DNA from: Bacillota bacterium
GTDB taxonomy: Bacteria; Bacillota; Clostridia; Christensenellales; Aristaeellaceae
DNA length: 64,000 nt
Assembly (NCBI GenBank): GCA_023404715.1
Contig: JAEYAR010000085.1
Coordinates: 1-64,000, forward strand
Direction: 5' to 3'
The notes under the pieces are model-generated. The model saw nothing but the letters and a program-made list of their open reading frames with translations. It ran no database searches and was not told the DNA's origin. Shown piece after piece: positions 7,777 through 17,072 of the stretch. Each line of letters opens with the position of its first letter. The first letter of the stretch is position 1. The position numbers and the translations under genes were made by a program.

Positions 7777-10700
7777 TTACTGGCCGGCGAGCTTCTTGTA
7801 CATCGCCAGACGCTGTGCGGCGTCCTTCTCGTTCTGCTCGAACAGAGCTTCCGCCTTGTCCGGGAACTGCTTGGCCAGGGAGGCGTAACGCACCTCGCCC
7901 TTCAGGAAGTCCTGATAGGATTCCGTCGGGTCCTTGCTGTCCACGGTCATCGGGTTCTTGCCCTCTTCCGCCAGAGCGGGATTGTAGCGGTACAGCGGCC
8001 AGTAGCCGGCCTTGACCGCCTTCTTGATCTCCTCCTGCGCATGACCCATGTTGATGCCATGGTTGATGCAGGGCGCATAGGCGATGATCAGTGACGGGCC
8101 GTGATAGGCCTCCGCCTCGTTCATGGCCTTGACCAGCTGCGCCGGGTCCGCGCTCATGGCGACGGTCGCGACGTAGACATAGCCATAGGACATGGCCATC
8201 ATGCCCAGATCCTTCTTGCGGGTCTTCTTGCCGGAGGCCGCGAACTTGGCGATCGAACCGGTCGGGGTGGCCTTGGAGGACTGTCCGCCGGTGTTGGAGT
8301 AGACCTCGGTATCCAGCACGAGGATGTTGACGTCCTCGCCCTGCGCCAGCACATGGTCGACTCCGCCGTACCCGATGTCGTAAGCCCAGCCGTCGCCGCC
8401 GAAGATCCACTGGCTCTTCTTGGTCAGCATGTCGGCGCTGTCGATGACCTCGCGCGCCAGCTTGCAGGCGTCGCAGTCGCAAACCTTGCCGTTCTTGACC
8501 CAATCGGCTTCATAGGGCGTGCCCGTCAGATCGATGCCGTCCTTGCAGGCCGCCAGCAGCTTGTCGCCGGCCTTGCGGGAGCCTTCGGCGTCGTCCATGT
8601 TCTCCAGCCACTCGGTGCCGGCGGCCTTGATGTCGGCGCTGCACCATTCGACGGCCAGCAGAGCCTTGACGGTGTCCGCCAGCTTCGCGCGGCGCTGATT
8701 GGTGGCCAGATTCATGCCGAAGCCGAACTCGGCGTTGTCTTCGAACAGGCTGTTGGCCCATGCCGGGCCATGGCCCTTGTCGTTCACGGTGTAGGGGCAG
8801 GTAGGCGCGCTGCCGCCGTAGATGGAGGAGCAGCCCGTCGCGTTGGCGATCAACATGCGGTCGCCGAACAGCTGGGTAACCAGCTTGACGTAGGGCGTCT
8901 CGCCGCAGCCCGCGCACGCGCCGGAGAACTCGAAGAGGGGCTTGAGGAACTGGCTGCCCTTGACGGTCTTCTTGTTGACGTTCGCCGGGTCTACCTCAGG
9001 CAGCGTCTGGGCGAACTCCCAGTTCGCTTCCTCCGCAATCTGGGTATGCAGCGGCACCATCTCGAGCGCCTTTTCCTTGGCCGGGCAGACGTCTACGCAG
9101 TTGCCGCAGCCGGTGCAGTCCATCGGGGAGATCTGGATGCGGAAGAGCTTGCCGGCGAATTCCTTGCCGACCGCCTTCTTGGCGGCGAACGTCTCGGGCT
9201 TCTGGGCGTTCTCGTCCACCAGATACGGACGGATGACCGCATGCGGGCAGACCAGCGCGCATTGGTTGCACTGGATGCACTTGTCGATATTCCACTTGGG
9301 GACCTTGACGGCGATGCCGCGCTTTTCGTACTTGGTCGTGCCGGTCGGAACGACGCCGGCCGGATTGAACGCGGACACCGGCAGCTTGTCGCCCTCCTGC
9401 GCGAGAATCGGGGCGATGACCTCGTCGAAGTGCTGCGTCGCGCTGACCTTGATGGCCTCTGCGCCGGTCGTAGCGTTCGCCCACTCGGCGGGCACCTTGA
9501 CTTCCTTCAGGCCGGAGATCGCGATATCGATCGCGTCCCAGTTCTTCTGAACGATCGCGTCGCCCTTCTTGCCGTAGGTCTTCTTGGCATACGCCTTCAT
9601 GTACTTGTCGGCATCCTCGTAGGGGATGACGTCGGCCAGCTTGAAGAACGCCGCCTGCATGATCGTGTTGATGCGATTGCCCATGCCGACCTTTGCGGCC
9701 AGGTCGATCGCGTCGATCGTGTAGAGCTTGATGTTCTTCTTCGCGAGCAGCTGCTTCATGGCTGCAGGCAGCTCGGCATCCAGCTCCTCCGCCGACCACG
9801 GACAGTTGAGCAGGAACGTGCCGCCGTCCTTGAGGGAGGACACCATGTCATACTTCGTCACGTAGGACGGGTTGTGGCAGGCGGTGAAGTCCGCAGCGTC
9901 GATGAGGTACGGGGACTGGATCGGCTTCTTGCCAAAGCGCAGATGCGAAACCGTCAGGCCGCCGGACTTCTTGGAGTCATATGCGAAGTACGCCTGCGCA
10001 TACAGATCGGTATGGTCGCCGATGATCTTGATGGAGTTCTTGTTGGCGCCGACGGTGCCGTCGGAGCCCAGGCCGTAGAACTTGCAGCCGATGGAGCCTT
10101 CCGGCGCGGCGTTGAACTGCTCGCCCACCGGCAGGGAGGTGTTCGTCACGTCGTCGATGATGCCGACGGTGAAGTGGTTCTTAGCCTCGCCCGCGAGATT
10201 GTCGAAAACGGCCTTGACATGGGTCGGCGTGAACTCCTTGGAGCCCAGGCCGTAACGGCCGCCGATGACCTGAATGTCCTTCTTGCCGGCCTCGGCCAGC
10301 GCGGTGCACACGTCCAGATACAGCGGCTCGCCCAGAGAGCCGGATTCCTTCGTGCGGTCCAGCACGGCGATCTTCTTGCAGGTCGCGGGGATGGCCTTTA
10401 CGAAGTGCTCGACAGAGAACGGACGGTAGAGGTGAACCTTGATCAGGCCGACCTTCTGGCCCATGGCGCACAGCTTGGCGATCGCCTCGTCGGCGACGTC
10501 GCAGCCGGAGCCCATGGCGATGGTGACGTATTCGGCGTCGGGCGCGCCCACATAGTCGAAGAGATTGTAATGACGGCCGGTCAGTTCGCCGACTTCCTTC
10601 ATCACTTCTTCTACGATAGCGGGGGCCGCCGCATAGTACTTGTTCGCCGCCTCACGGCCCTGGAAGTAGATGTCGGGGTTCTGCGCGGTGCCCGCCTGAT

Positions 10701-11337
10701 GCGGATGCTCCGGATTGAGCGCGCGGGCGCGGAACTCGGCCACCTTGTCCCACGGCATGATCTTCGCCATCTCCTCGTAGTCGATGCCGTCGATCTTCTG
10801 GATCTCGTGAGAGGTGCGGAAGCCATCGAAGAAGTGCAGGAACGGCACGGAGGACTTGAGCGTCGCCACATGGGCGATCAGCGCCATGTCCATGGCCTCC
10901 TGAACGGAGTTGGAGGCGAGCATTGCAAAGCCCGTCTGGCGGCAGCTCATGACGTCGCTGTGGTCGCCGAAGATAGACAGCGCATGGTAAGCCAGCGCGC
11001 GCGCGCTTACGTGGAAGACGCTCGGCAGCAGCTCGCCGGAGATCTTGTACATATTCGGGATCATCAACAGCAGGCCCTGCGACGCGGTAAACGTCGTCGT
11101 CAGCGCGCCCGCCGCCAAGGAGCCGTGCACGGCGCCCGCCGCGCCCGCCTCGGACTGCATTTCCGAAACGTGGACGATCTGTCCGAAAAGGTTTTTGCGA
11201 TCGTGCGCAGCCCATTCATCCGCAACCTCCGCCATCGGCGAGGAAGGGGTGATCGGGTAGATCGCTGCCACGTCGCTGAACGCATAAGCGACATGGCTGA
11301 CGGCTGTATTGCCGTCAACGGTCATTTTGGTGGCCAT
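7777..11337 (-). CDS. nifJ: Pyruvate:ferredoxin (flavodoxin) oxidoreductase
   Basis: Converts pyruvate and CoA to acetyl-CoA and CO2 while reducing ferredoxin; central to anaerobic fermentation. This is the single-chain homodimeric type, 1186 aa (usual 1170-1200). The N-terminal pyruvate-binding domain holds YPITPSSPMAEVADEW. Two ferredoxin-type clusters lie near residues 690 (CIQCNQCALVCP) and 743 (CTGCGNCVDVCP). The cluster and TPP domain follows at about 807 (GACAGCGETPYVKL), with a fourth Cys region near 953 (CDCDACK). ATG 11337 has GGAGGTAATTCC directly upstream; the earlier in-frame start at 11373 lacks a site. It is monocistronic, with its own strong promoter and terminator. Confidence 0.98.
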   Translation of the reverse strand: MATKMTVDGNTAVSHVAYAFSDVAAIYPITPSSPMAEVADEWAAHDRKNLFGQIVHVSEMQSEAGAAGAVHGSLAAGALTTTFTASQGLLLMIPNMYKISGELLPSVFHVSARALAYHALSIFGDHSDVMSCRQTGFAMLASNSVQEAMDMALIAHVATLKSSVPFLHFFDGFRTSHEIQKIDGIDYEEMAKIMPWDKVAEFRARALNPEHPHQAGTAQNPDIYFQGREAANKYYAAAPAIVEEVMKEVGELTGRHYNLFDYVGAPDAEYVTIAMGSGCDVADEAIAKLCAMGQKVGLIKVHLYRPFSVEHFVKAIPATCKKIAVLDRTKESGSLGEPLYLDVCTALAEAGKKDIQVIGGRYGLGSKEFTPTHVKAVFDNLAGEAKNHFTVGIIDDVTNTSLPVGEQFNAAPEGSIGCKFYGLGSDGTVGANKNSIKIIGDHTDLYAQAYFAYDSKKSGGLTVSHLRFGKKPIQSPYLIDAADFTACHNPSYVTKYDMVSSLKDGGTFLLNCPWSAEELDAELPAAMKQLLAKKNIKLYTIDAIDLAAKVGMGNRINTIMQAAFFKLADVIPYEDADKYMKAYAKKTYGKKGDAIVQKNWDAIDIAISGLKEVKVPAEWANATTGAEAIKVSATQHFDEVIAPILAQEGDKLPVSAFNPAGVVPTGTTKYEKRGIAVKVPKWNIDKCIQCNQCALVCPHAVIRPYLVDENAQKPETFAAKKAVGKEFAGKLFRIQISPMDCTGCGNCVDVCPAKEKALEMVPLHTQIAEEANWEFAQTLPEVDPANVNKKTVKGSQFLKPLFEFSGACAGCGETPYVKLVTQLFGDRMLIANATGCSSIYGGSAPTCPYTVNDKGHGPAWANSLFEDNAEFGFGMNLATNQRRAKLADTVKALLAVEWCSADIKAAGTEWLENMDDAEGSRKAGDKLLAACKDGIDLTGTPYEADWVKNGKVCDCDACKLAREVIDSADMLTKKSQWIFGGDGWAYDIGYGGVDHVLAQGEDVNILVLDTEVYSNTGGQSSKATPTGSIAKFAASGKKTRKKDLGMMAMSYGYVYVATVAMSADPAQLVKAMNEAEAYHGPSLIIAYAPCINHGINMGHAQEEIKKAVKAGYWPLYRYNPALAEEGKNPMTVDSKDPTESYQDFLKGEVRYASLAKQFPDKAEALFEQNEKDAAQRLAMYKKLAGQ

Positions 11338-11414
11338 TGGAATTACCTCCTTATGTAAGTCGAGGATACGCAATCTGGCAGGGGTATACGTCGCCGCATA
11401 CCCTCATCGGTTAT

Positions 11415-11443
11415 ATTATAAGGGTGTAAAAATGCCCTGTCAA
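11415..11443 (-). promoter_or_regulatory. Consensus sigma-A promoter of nifJ
   Basis: On the minus strand TTGACA (11438-11443) and TATAAT (11415-11420) are separated by exactly 17 bp: a perfect match at both boxes. The leader to the nifJ start is about 70 nt. This predicts very strong constitutive transcription. Confidence 0.9.
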
Positions 11444-11577
11444 CCGATTCCCGGGAGAATTCGGCTAATATTTGTCTTTTATATCGCAAATTCTTTCACA
11501 TGGTCAAAAACATCGTGACGCCAAGCGTTTGACGCCGCTTACGAAGCAGCGAAATCCGGTATGCACCGCTCGTTCCA

Positions 11578-11610
11578 CAAAAAACGGCGGAACGTCCCCG
11601 TTCGCGCCGT
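11578..11610 (-). terminator. Intrinsic terminator of the nrdDG operon
   Basis: On the minus strand ACGGCG..GAACG pairs with CGTTC.CGCCGT around a short loop (11584-11610). It is followed by six T (plus-strand A-run at 11579-11584). It lies 11 bp past the nrdG stop. Confidence 0.8.
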
Positions 11611-11620
11611 ATCGATTAGG

Positions 11621-12127
11621 CTACCATTGGGGCGGTTCCCAGCGGACCGCCCCTCCCGCCTCCAGGCTCCTCTTCACGTCGAGCAGGCGCTGGTTGCGGC
11701 TGCCGCAAAACCGTAGCTCGAGCGAGCGTTGTTTTAAGATGAACGGCCCGTCCACCAGCACGTCCGTCTCCGCGAGCAGCGCGAGGCGGTCAGGATCCCC
11801 TTCTTTCAAGAGCCTCTCAAAGGTATAGCCCGTATAGGTCCATACGTTCTTGCCCATCGCGTGCGCTGCGCGCGCGATTTGCGCGCAGGCAGCCGCCTGC
11901 ATGAACGGTTCGCCGCCCGACAGCGTGACGCCCGACTGCAGCGGGTTTGCCCGCAGCCCTTCGATGATCTTTTCCGTATCGGTCGCGCGCCCGCCTGCCG
12001 GGTCGTGCGTCTCGGGGTTATGGCAGCCGTTGCAGCCGTGCGGGCAGCCCTGCGTGAAGACGGCCAGCCGGATGCCCACTCCGTCCACAATCGAATCCGT
12101 CGTCGTGCCCGCGATGCGTATTTCCAT
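11621..12127 (-). CDS. nrdG: Anaerobic ribonucleotide reductase activating protein
   Basis: Radical-SAM enzyme of 168 aa that installs the glycyl radical on NrdD. The iron-sulphur motif CxxxCxxC is in QGCPHGCNGCHNPET (about residues 28-42), and SGGEPFMQ follows near residue 72. The size matches NrdG (155-180 aa). It lies 11 bp downstream of nrdD on the same strand, so the two are co-transcribed, and its stop is followed by a terminator. Confidence 0.96.
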   Translation of the reverse strand: MEIRIAGTTTDSIVDGVGIRLAVFTQGCPHGCNGCHNPETHDPAGGRATDTEKIIEGLRANPLQSGVTLSGGEPFMQAAACAQIARAAHAMGKNVWTYTGYTFERLLKEGDPDRLALLAETDVLVDGPFILKQRSLELRFCGSRNQRLLDVKRSLEAGGAVRWEPPQW

Positions 12128-12138
12128 AAGCGCTCCCC

Positions 12139-14451
12139 TTAAACCCCATGCTTCACGCGCTGGTTGACCTCCGCGCGCTTCGCGTTGTTAAAGCGTTCGA
12201 CCGTTCCCACCAGGTAGCCGGTGATGCGGCGGATGCGCTCAAAGTGCACCTCTTCTTCCGCGCGGCCGCAGCAGGGGCAGGTATCGCCGATGATGCCGTT
12301 GTACCCGCAAATCGGGTCGCGGTCGACCGGATGGTTGATCGAGCCGTATCCGATGCCCGCGTCGTGCATACAACGCACGATCGCCTCGAAGGCGTCCAGG
12401 TTCTGCGTCGGGTCGCCATCCATCTCTACGTAGCTGATGTGCCCCGCGTTCGTCAGCTCGTGATACGGCGCCTCCAGGCGGATCTTGTCGAACGCGCTGA
12501 TCGGATAATAGACCGGAATATGAAAGCTGTTGGTGTAATACTCGCGGTCCGTCACGCCGGGGATGGCGCCGTAGCGCTCGCGGTCCATCCGAACGAAGCG
12601 GCCGGAGAGGCCCTCAGCCGGCGTAGCGATCAGGGTATAGTTCATATGCGTCTTCGCGGTCTCTTCATCCATGCGCCTGCGCATATGCCCGATGATCTCC
12701 AGCCCCAGGTTCTGCGCGGCCACGCTCTCGCCGTGGTGTTTGCCGATCAGGGCTTTCAGCGTCTCCGCCAGGCCGATGAACCCGATGGAGAGCGTGCCGT
12801 GCTTGAGCACCTCGCGCACCTCGTCATCCCAGCTGAGGTTCTCGCTATCCATCCAAACGTGCTCGCCCATCAAGAAAGGGAAATTTTTGACGCGCTTGCG
12901 CGCCTGAATTTCAAAGCGCTCGTTCAGCTGGTCGATCACCAGGTCGATGCGCTCGTCGAGCAGCTTAAAGAAGCGGTCTACGTCGCCATGCGTCTCGATC
13001 GCAAGGCGCGGCAGGTTGATCGACGTGAACGACAGGTTGCCGCGGCGGTTGCATACCTCGCGCGCCGGGTCGTAGGCATTGCCGATCACGCGCGTCCGGC
13101 AGCCCATGTAAGCGATCTCCGTCTCCGGATGGCCGGGCTTATAGTACTTGAGGTTAAAGGGCGCGTCCACGAAGGAGAAATTGGGGAACAACCGCTTGGC
13201 GCTCGTCTTGATCGCCTGGCGGTACAGGTCGTAGTTCGGGTCGCCGGGGTTGTAGTTGATGCCTTCTTTCACGCGGAAGATCTGGATGGGAAAGATCGGC
13301 GTCTCGCCGCCGCCCAGGCCGTTCTGCGTGGCGAGAAGCAAATTCCGGATGGCCATGCGCGCCTCGGGCGACGTATCCATGCCGTAATTGATGGAGGAAA
13401 AGGGCGTCTGTGCGCCTGCGCGGGAATGCATGGTGTTTAAATTGTGTATGAACGCCTCCATCGCCTGGAACGTGCGGCGGTCCGTATCCTCCCACGCGCG
13501 GCGCTGCGCAAAGTCGGCGATGCGCCGCGCGGTCTTCTCGTCCGTCTGTTGCAGCAGCAGCTCATGCTCGGCCTGATCGTACGCCTGTGTGCGCTCAAGC
13601 GTAGGCTCGATCCCCCGCTCCTTTAGGGCATTTAGCAGCGCGCAGGCCGTCTGCTCCGCGCATCCGTCGTCCGTGAGCAGCTCAAGCGCCCCGGCCAAGC
13701 GCGCTCGGTAGGTCTTGACGAACGTCTTGGCCACGCCCGGCGCCATGCCGTAATCGAAATTGACGATGGACTGTCCACCATGTTGGTCGTTCTGGTTGGA
13801 TTGGATGGCGATGCAGGCGAGCGCCGAGTAGCTCGCGATGTCCTTCGGCTCGCGCAGCACGCCGTGACCCGTAGAAAATCCGCCCTTAAACAGCTCTACG
13901 ATGTCGATCTGCGTGCAGGTCGTCGTCAGCGTAAGAAAATCTAGGTCGTGGATATGGATATCGCCCTCACGATGCGCCTTGGCGTGCTCGGGGTTGAGCA
14001 CGTACATGTCGTAAAACATCTTCGCGCCTTCGGAGCCGTACTTGAGCATGGTACCCATGGCGGTGTCGCCGTTGACGTTCGCATTTTCACGCTTGATGTC
14101 GGAATCCTCCGCGTCTTTAAACGTGATGTCCTCAAAGATCTTCATTAGGCGCGTATTCATCTCGCGCGCACGGCTGCGCTCCGCGCGGTAAAGGATGTAC
14201 GCCTTGGCCGAACGCACGTAACCGTTCTCAATCAGCTTCTTCTCTACCATGTCCTGCACGTCCTCGACGGTCGGCACGTCGATGTCTTCGTCCCGATCGA
14301 GCTCCGCGATGATCTGGCGCGTCAGCTCGTGCGCCGTATCGCGCCCTTTGGCGCTCCCCGTCGCCTCAAACGCTTTGAGGATCGCGTCCTCAATTTTTTC
14401 CGCCTCAAAGGGAACCTGCCGACCGTCGCGCTTCTTGATGGTATCCGTCAT
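12139..14451 (-). CDS. nrdD: Anaerobic (class III) ribonucleoside-triphosphate reductase
   Basis: Makes deoxyribonucleotides without oxygen using a glycyl radical. 770 aa. The N-terminal ATP-cone (IKKRDGRQVPFEAEKIEDAI) is present and senses ATP/dATP. The C-terminus carries the zinc cysteines (DPICGYNGIIGDTCPCCG) and the glycyl-radical loop RRITGYLVG near residue 745. ATG 14451 is preceded by GGAGGAAGC; the open frame continues to 14553 but crosses the promoter and NrdR box. It forms an operon with nrdG. Confidence 0.97.
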   Translation of the reverse strand: MTDTIKKRDGRQVPFEAEKIEDAILKAFEATGSAKGRDTAHELTRQIIAELDRDEDIDVPTVEDVQDMVEKKLIENGYVRSAKAYILYRAERSRAREMNTRLMKIFEDITFKDAEDSDIKRENANVNGDTAMGTMLKYGSEGAKMFYDMYVLNPEHAKAHREGDIHIHDLDFLTLTTTCTQIDIVELFKGGFSTGHGVLREPKDIASYSALACIAIQSNQNDQHGGQSIVNFDYGMAPGVAKTFVKTYRARLAGALELLTDDGCAEQTACALLNALKERGIEPTLERTQAYDQAEHELLLQQTDEKTARRIADFAQRRAWEDTDRRTFQAMEAFIHNLNTMHSRAGAQTPFSSINYGMDTSPEARMAIRNLLLATQNGLGGGETPIFPIQIFRVKEGINYNPGDPNYDLYRQAIKTSAKRLFPNFSFVDAPFNLKYYKPGHPETEIAYMGCRTRVIGNAYDPAREVCNRRGNLSFTSINLPRLAIETHGDVDRFFKLLDERIDLVIDQLNERFEIQARKRVKNFPFLMGEHVWMDSENLSWDDEVREVLKHGTLSIGFIGLAETLKALIGKHHGESVAAQNLGLEIIGHMRRRMDEETAKTHMNYTLIATPAEGLSGRFVRMDRERYGAIPGVTDREYYTNSFHIPVYYPISAFDKIRLEAPYHELTNAGHISYVEMDGDPTQNLDAFEAIVRCMHDAGIGYGSINHPVDRDPICGYNGIIGDTCPCCGRAEEEVHFERIRRITGYLVGTVERFNNAKRAEVNQRVKHGV

Positions 14452-14489
14452 TGCCCGCTTCCTCCTTATGGTGTAACCCCAAGTGCCCA

Positions 14490-14536
14490 GTAGCACCAAT
14501 TGTATCTCGCAGAAGAAACGGCACAACATCTTGTGT
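14490..14536 (-). promoter_or_regulatory. NrdR box plus degenerate second half at 31-bp spacing
   Basis: GCACAACATCTTGTGT at 14521-14536 matches the NrdR consensus (ACACWATATATWGTGT) at 13 of 16 positions. Exactly 31 bp away, 14490-14505 keeps mainly the right half (ATTGTAT). NrdR boxes normally occur in pairs 31-32 bp apart. The sites lie just downstream of the -10, so repression by NrdR is expected. Confidence 0.72.
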
Positions 14537-14561
14537 TGAATGCCGTTTCGCAACGAAACCC

Positions 14562-14590
14562 ATTATATCAGCATGGATAGGGATATTCAA
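14562..14590 (-). promoter_or_regulatory. Sigma-A promoter of nrdDG
   Basis: On the minus strand TTGAAT (14585-14590) and TATAAT (14562-14567) are separated by 17 bp. The predicted start near 14555 places the NrdR box at about +20 to +35. Confidence 0.85.
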
Positions 14591-14684
14591 GGGGAACACC
14601 AAGAGAAAACGGCCTTTTTTCCTCTGTATGAAAAATTGTCCATTCAGGCAGACTGAGTCAAGCAGGTAAAAGGAGGCGGCATTG

Positions 14685-15842
14685 ATGGCGCAAAATGGCT
14701 ATAAATTTAAGATTGGAACGTATTACGCGGCGGAGTACGCGGCCTCCAGCGCCTGGAACGGCTTTGTCACGCTCTTCTATGCCGCGCGCGGCATGAGCGT
14801 CGGCCAGGTCAGCCTGCTTATGACCGCAGGGCCACTCGTAGCGCTCGCCGCGCTTCCGCTTTGCGGCGCCCTGGCGGACCGCGCGCACCTCAAAAACACC
14901 GTACACCGCCTCCTCTTTGCCCTCTGCGCGGGGTCAAGCCTTTTGCTTTTGCGCGCACAGGGGTTCTGGCTGCTGCTCGCCGCCACCGCTTTGTTCTCAT
15001 TTTTCTCTACCTGCATCGCGCCCATGGGCGAAACGGTGACGCTCGCCTATTTGCATAAGGAAGGCCTGCCCTTCGGCCGCCTTCGTATGGCGGGTACGGT
15101 CTCTTACGCGCTGTGCAGCTATGCGTTCGGCGCGCTGCTGGACGGCAGTATCGACCGCTTCATCCCGCTCGTCTGTGCGTCCTTTGCGCTGGGCGGTCTA
15201 TGCAGCCTTTTGCTGCCCGCCGTGCCGGGCGAGAGGCAAAAAAAGCGTCCGCGCTTCCTCTCTCTCCTCAGGAAAAAGGATTTGCGGATGCTTCTCTCCT
15301 TCGCGCTGTGCCTACAGGCCGTGCAGGGCGTCTTCTATACGCTGTACGGCCTGCTCATGACGCAAACGCTGGGCGGCACGCGGGCGGACGTGGGGCTCGG
15401 CACGCTCGTCGGCACGCTCGCCGAAATCCCCTTCCTGCTCTTTGCGGACAAGCTGCTGCGGCGTTTCGGCACGCCGCGGCTGCTACTCGCATCGGCCGTC
15501 GGGCTGGGGACCCGCTTCCTCGTCATGGGTCTCTTCCCCTCCCGCGCCGTCGCCATCGCCTCGCAGGCGCTGTGCGTATGCGGCATCATCGTGTGCGCCT
15601 TCGCCATGGCGCAGTATGTCAGCCTCAGCGTGCCGCAGGCGAGCGCAGCCTCCGGACAGATGCTGCTCTACGTGGTCACCTACGCCCTCGCCCGCGCGCT
15701 CGGCAGCCTGATCTCCTTTGGCCTCAGCCGCTTTTTTTCGCTGCCCGCCGCCTTTTTGTGCTGCGCGGCGCTGTGCGCGCTCGCGCTGGCCGCCTTTGCA
15801 CGCCTGCTTTGGCGGGCGCCGGGGTTGCCGGAAGAGGCATAG
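14685..15842 (+). CDS. MFS transporter (MFS_1-like, nucleoside/sugar permease type)
   Basis: Inner-membrane protein of 385 aa with about 12 hydrophobic segments and the MFS loop 2-3 signature as GALADRAHLKNTV (residues 57-69). The start FKIGTYYAAEYAASSAWNGF resembles the PF12832 group, whose substrates include nucleosides and sugars; none can be assigned here. ATG 14685 has AGGAGG 8 nt upstream; a TTG directly before it is an alternative. It is divergent from nrdD and convergent with the SH3 gene, with only 7 bp between them. Confidence 0.85.
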   Translation: MAQNGYKFKIGTYYAAEYAASSAWNGFVTLFYAARGMSVGQVSLLMTAGPLVALAALPLCGALADRAHLKNTVHRLLFALCAGSSLLLLRAQGFWLLLAATALFSFFSTCIAPMGETVTLAYLHKEGLPFGRLRMAGTVSYALCSYAFGALLDGSIDRFIPLVCASFALGGLCSLLLPAVPGERQKKRPRFLSLLRKKDLRMLLSFALCLQAVQGVFYTLYGLLMTQTLGGTRADVGLGTLVGTLAEIPFLLFADKLLRRFGTPRLLLASAVGLGTRFLVMGLFPSRAVAIASQALCVCGIIVCAFAMAQYVSLSVPQASAASGQMLLYVVTYALARALGSLISFGLSRFFSLPAAFLCCAALCALALAAFARLLWRAPGLPEEA

Positions 15843-15849
15843 ATCATTT

Positions 15850-16071
15850 CTAACGATCCACCAAAAAGTCGTTACGAATATACCCCTTGTGACTACGATT
15901 GGATACCTTGATGCTGTACTGCCATTTGTACCCACTGCTATCCTCAACGAGGCTACCATCACGCTCCACCTCTGTTCCATTGTTCCAGGGGCTTGACGCT
16001 ATAAACGGGAAATTGGTACCTGCACCAGTGCGCACATTGACATTCGGATTAGCATTAACATAAGTTGCCAT
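15850..16071 (-). CDS. Small bacterial SH3-domain protein
   Basis: 73-aa protein that is almost entirely one SH3b fold: VNVRTGAGTNFPFIA matches the SH3_3 start (LNVRSGPSTSY..) and GYIRNDFLV the end (GWVSSSYLS). There is no signal peptide, so it is either cytoplasmic or exported by a non-classical route; SH3b domains usually bind peptidoglycan or metal-loaded partners. ATG 16071 has AAAGGAGG 8 nt upstream; GTG 16080 is poorly spaced. TTAACA repeats at its promoter point to control by a response regulator. Confidence 0.8.
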   Translation of the reverse strand: MATYVNANPNVNVRTGAGTNFPFIASSPWNNGTEVERDGSLVEDSSGYKWQYSIKVSNRSHKGYIRNDFLVDR

Positions 16072-16127
16072 TTCATTCACCTCCTTTTTGCCAGCAACCT
16101 TTGGTGATTTAAGTGTACGTTAACACA

Positions 16128-16165
16128 ATCATATAACTGTTATATAAATGTTAAATATTTGTTAA
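16128..16165 (-). promoter_or_regulatory. PhoP-box-like direct repeats over the SH3-gene promoter
   Basis: On the plus strand TGTTAT (16138-16143), TGTTAA (16149-16154) and TGTTAA (16160-16165) recur every 11 bp; on the minus strand these read TTAACA-N5-TTAACA-N5-ATAACA. A -10 candidate TATGAT (16128-16133) places the repeats across the -35 zone, as for OmpR/PhoP-family activators. A two-component system is encoded at 17.1-19.1 kb. The rest of the gap to 16401 shows nothing clear. Confidence 0.6.
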
Positions 16166-16401
16166 CTATATTGGGGGTAGCGAAAACAAGAAGGTCCTGA
16201 ATTTAGTATCTCTTACTTTGAAAAAAGTTCGATCGATACCTTCATCCTTAACCCCTTACCGCCCATTAGCTACCACTGTAGGGGCTACATAGATTGTCAA
16301 ACCTGCTTAGCGCTCAGACTCCATCCTGGGGAATAAGATAGCTTCCATTGCCTAAATGTAAACACATAGCGGGTGCTCCCGGTCATGATGTATCATTTAG
16401 T

Positions 16402-16971
16402 TTATCCCTTTGCATCGACGATGCTATATAGATGCACAATCTCCCCGGTATGATCATCGATATCGGCGCGATAGTAGCCCAAATCGTTTACATCATTTCC
16501 CTCATCGACCCGAAAAGCAATCGTCCATAGCGGATTATCGGGGTCAAGCACGTTAAACGTCACCTGTACCTTAAATTGGTCAAGCGTCTCTTCTTTTAAT
16601 GCATATTTTGAAACTACCGCCTTACGCGCTAAGTCGATAGCCGTCTCAACCTCCAAATTGTCTTCTTCGGGTAAACCGTAGACACAGTATGGTTGAGGGA
16701 TGTTCCGCTCTTTTAGCCATGCAGAATACGCCGCCTTATCTTCTAGCGACCAATCCTCAAAATCGCCCAATGTTTTGGACTTTGTCTCGATGTAATCGTT
16801 GCTCATCCTGGATTGTGCATCCGAAGGCCATGCATCTACAAATATGACGCCGTTCTCATCTTGCTTCATCGTAACGCTCATCTCACGATCCGCCCCTAAA
16901 GATGATGTTGCGCTCCCAAGCATAAAGGTTGCTAGAAGAACGAAAAGTACGCGATAGAAATTTGTTTTCAT
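16402..16971 (-). CDS. Secreted PepSY-like protein of unknown function
   Basis: 189 aa with a typical signal peptide (MKTNFYRVLFVLLATFMLGSA, cleavage near residue 26). The mature part ends with a PepSY-like strand pair: WTIAFRVDEGNDVNDLGYYRADIDDHTGEIVHLY, as in proteins that modulate peptidases or the envelope. The low-G+C bases here differ from most neighbours. It lies 100 bp downstream of the histidine kinase on the same strand and probably belongs to the same envelope-stress unit. AAAAGGAG precedes the ATG. Confidence 0.65.
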   Translation of the reverse strand: MKTNFYRVLFVLLATFMLGSATSSLGADREMSVTMKQDENGVIFVDAWPSDAQSRMSNDYIETKSKTLGDFEDWSLEDKAAYSAWLKERNIPQPYCVYGLPEEDNLEVETAIDLARKAVVSKYALKEETLDQFKVQVTFNVLDPDNPLWTIAFRVDEGNDVNDLGYYRADIDDHTGEIVHLYSIVDAKG

Positions 16972-17072
16972 GATGTTACACTCCTTTTTATTCGATCTTT
17001 TAATCCCTTTGCCGCAAGGCTCTTTACGATGTAAGTATAAAGGAGTCCGAACATCAAAGTATTACAGCCCTG

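Noticed and set aside
8101..11358. 1085-codon open frame on the plus strand across nifJ
   Set aside because: It is exactly antisense to nifJ, has the repetitive RAD/GLV-rich composition produced by the reverse of a G+C-rich gene, and has no ribosome binding site or family signature.
12148..13440. 430-codon plus-strand frame across nrdD
   Set aside because: Antisense to nrdD, no recognised domain and no ribosome binding site.
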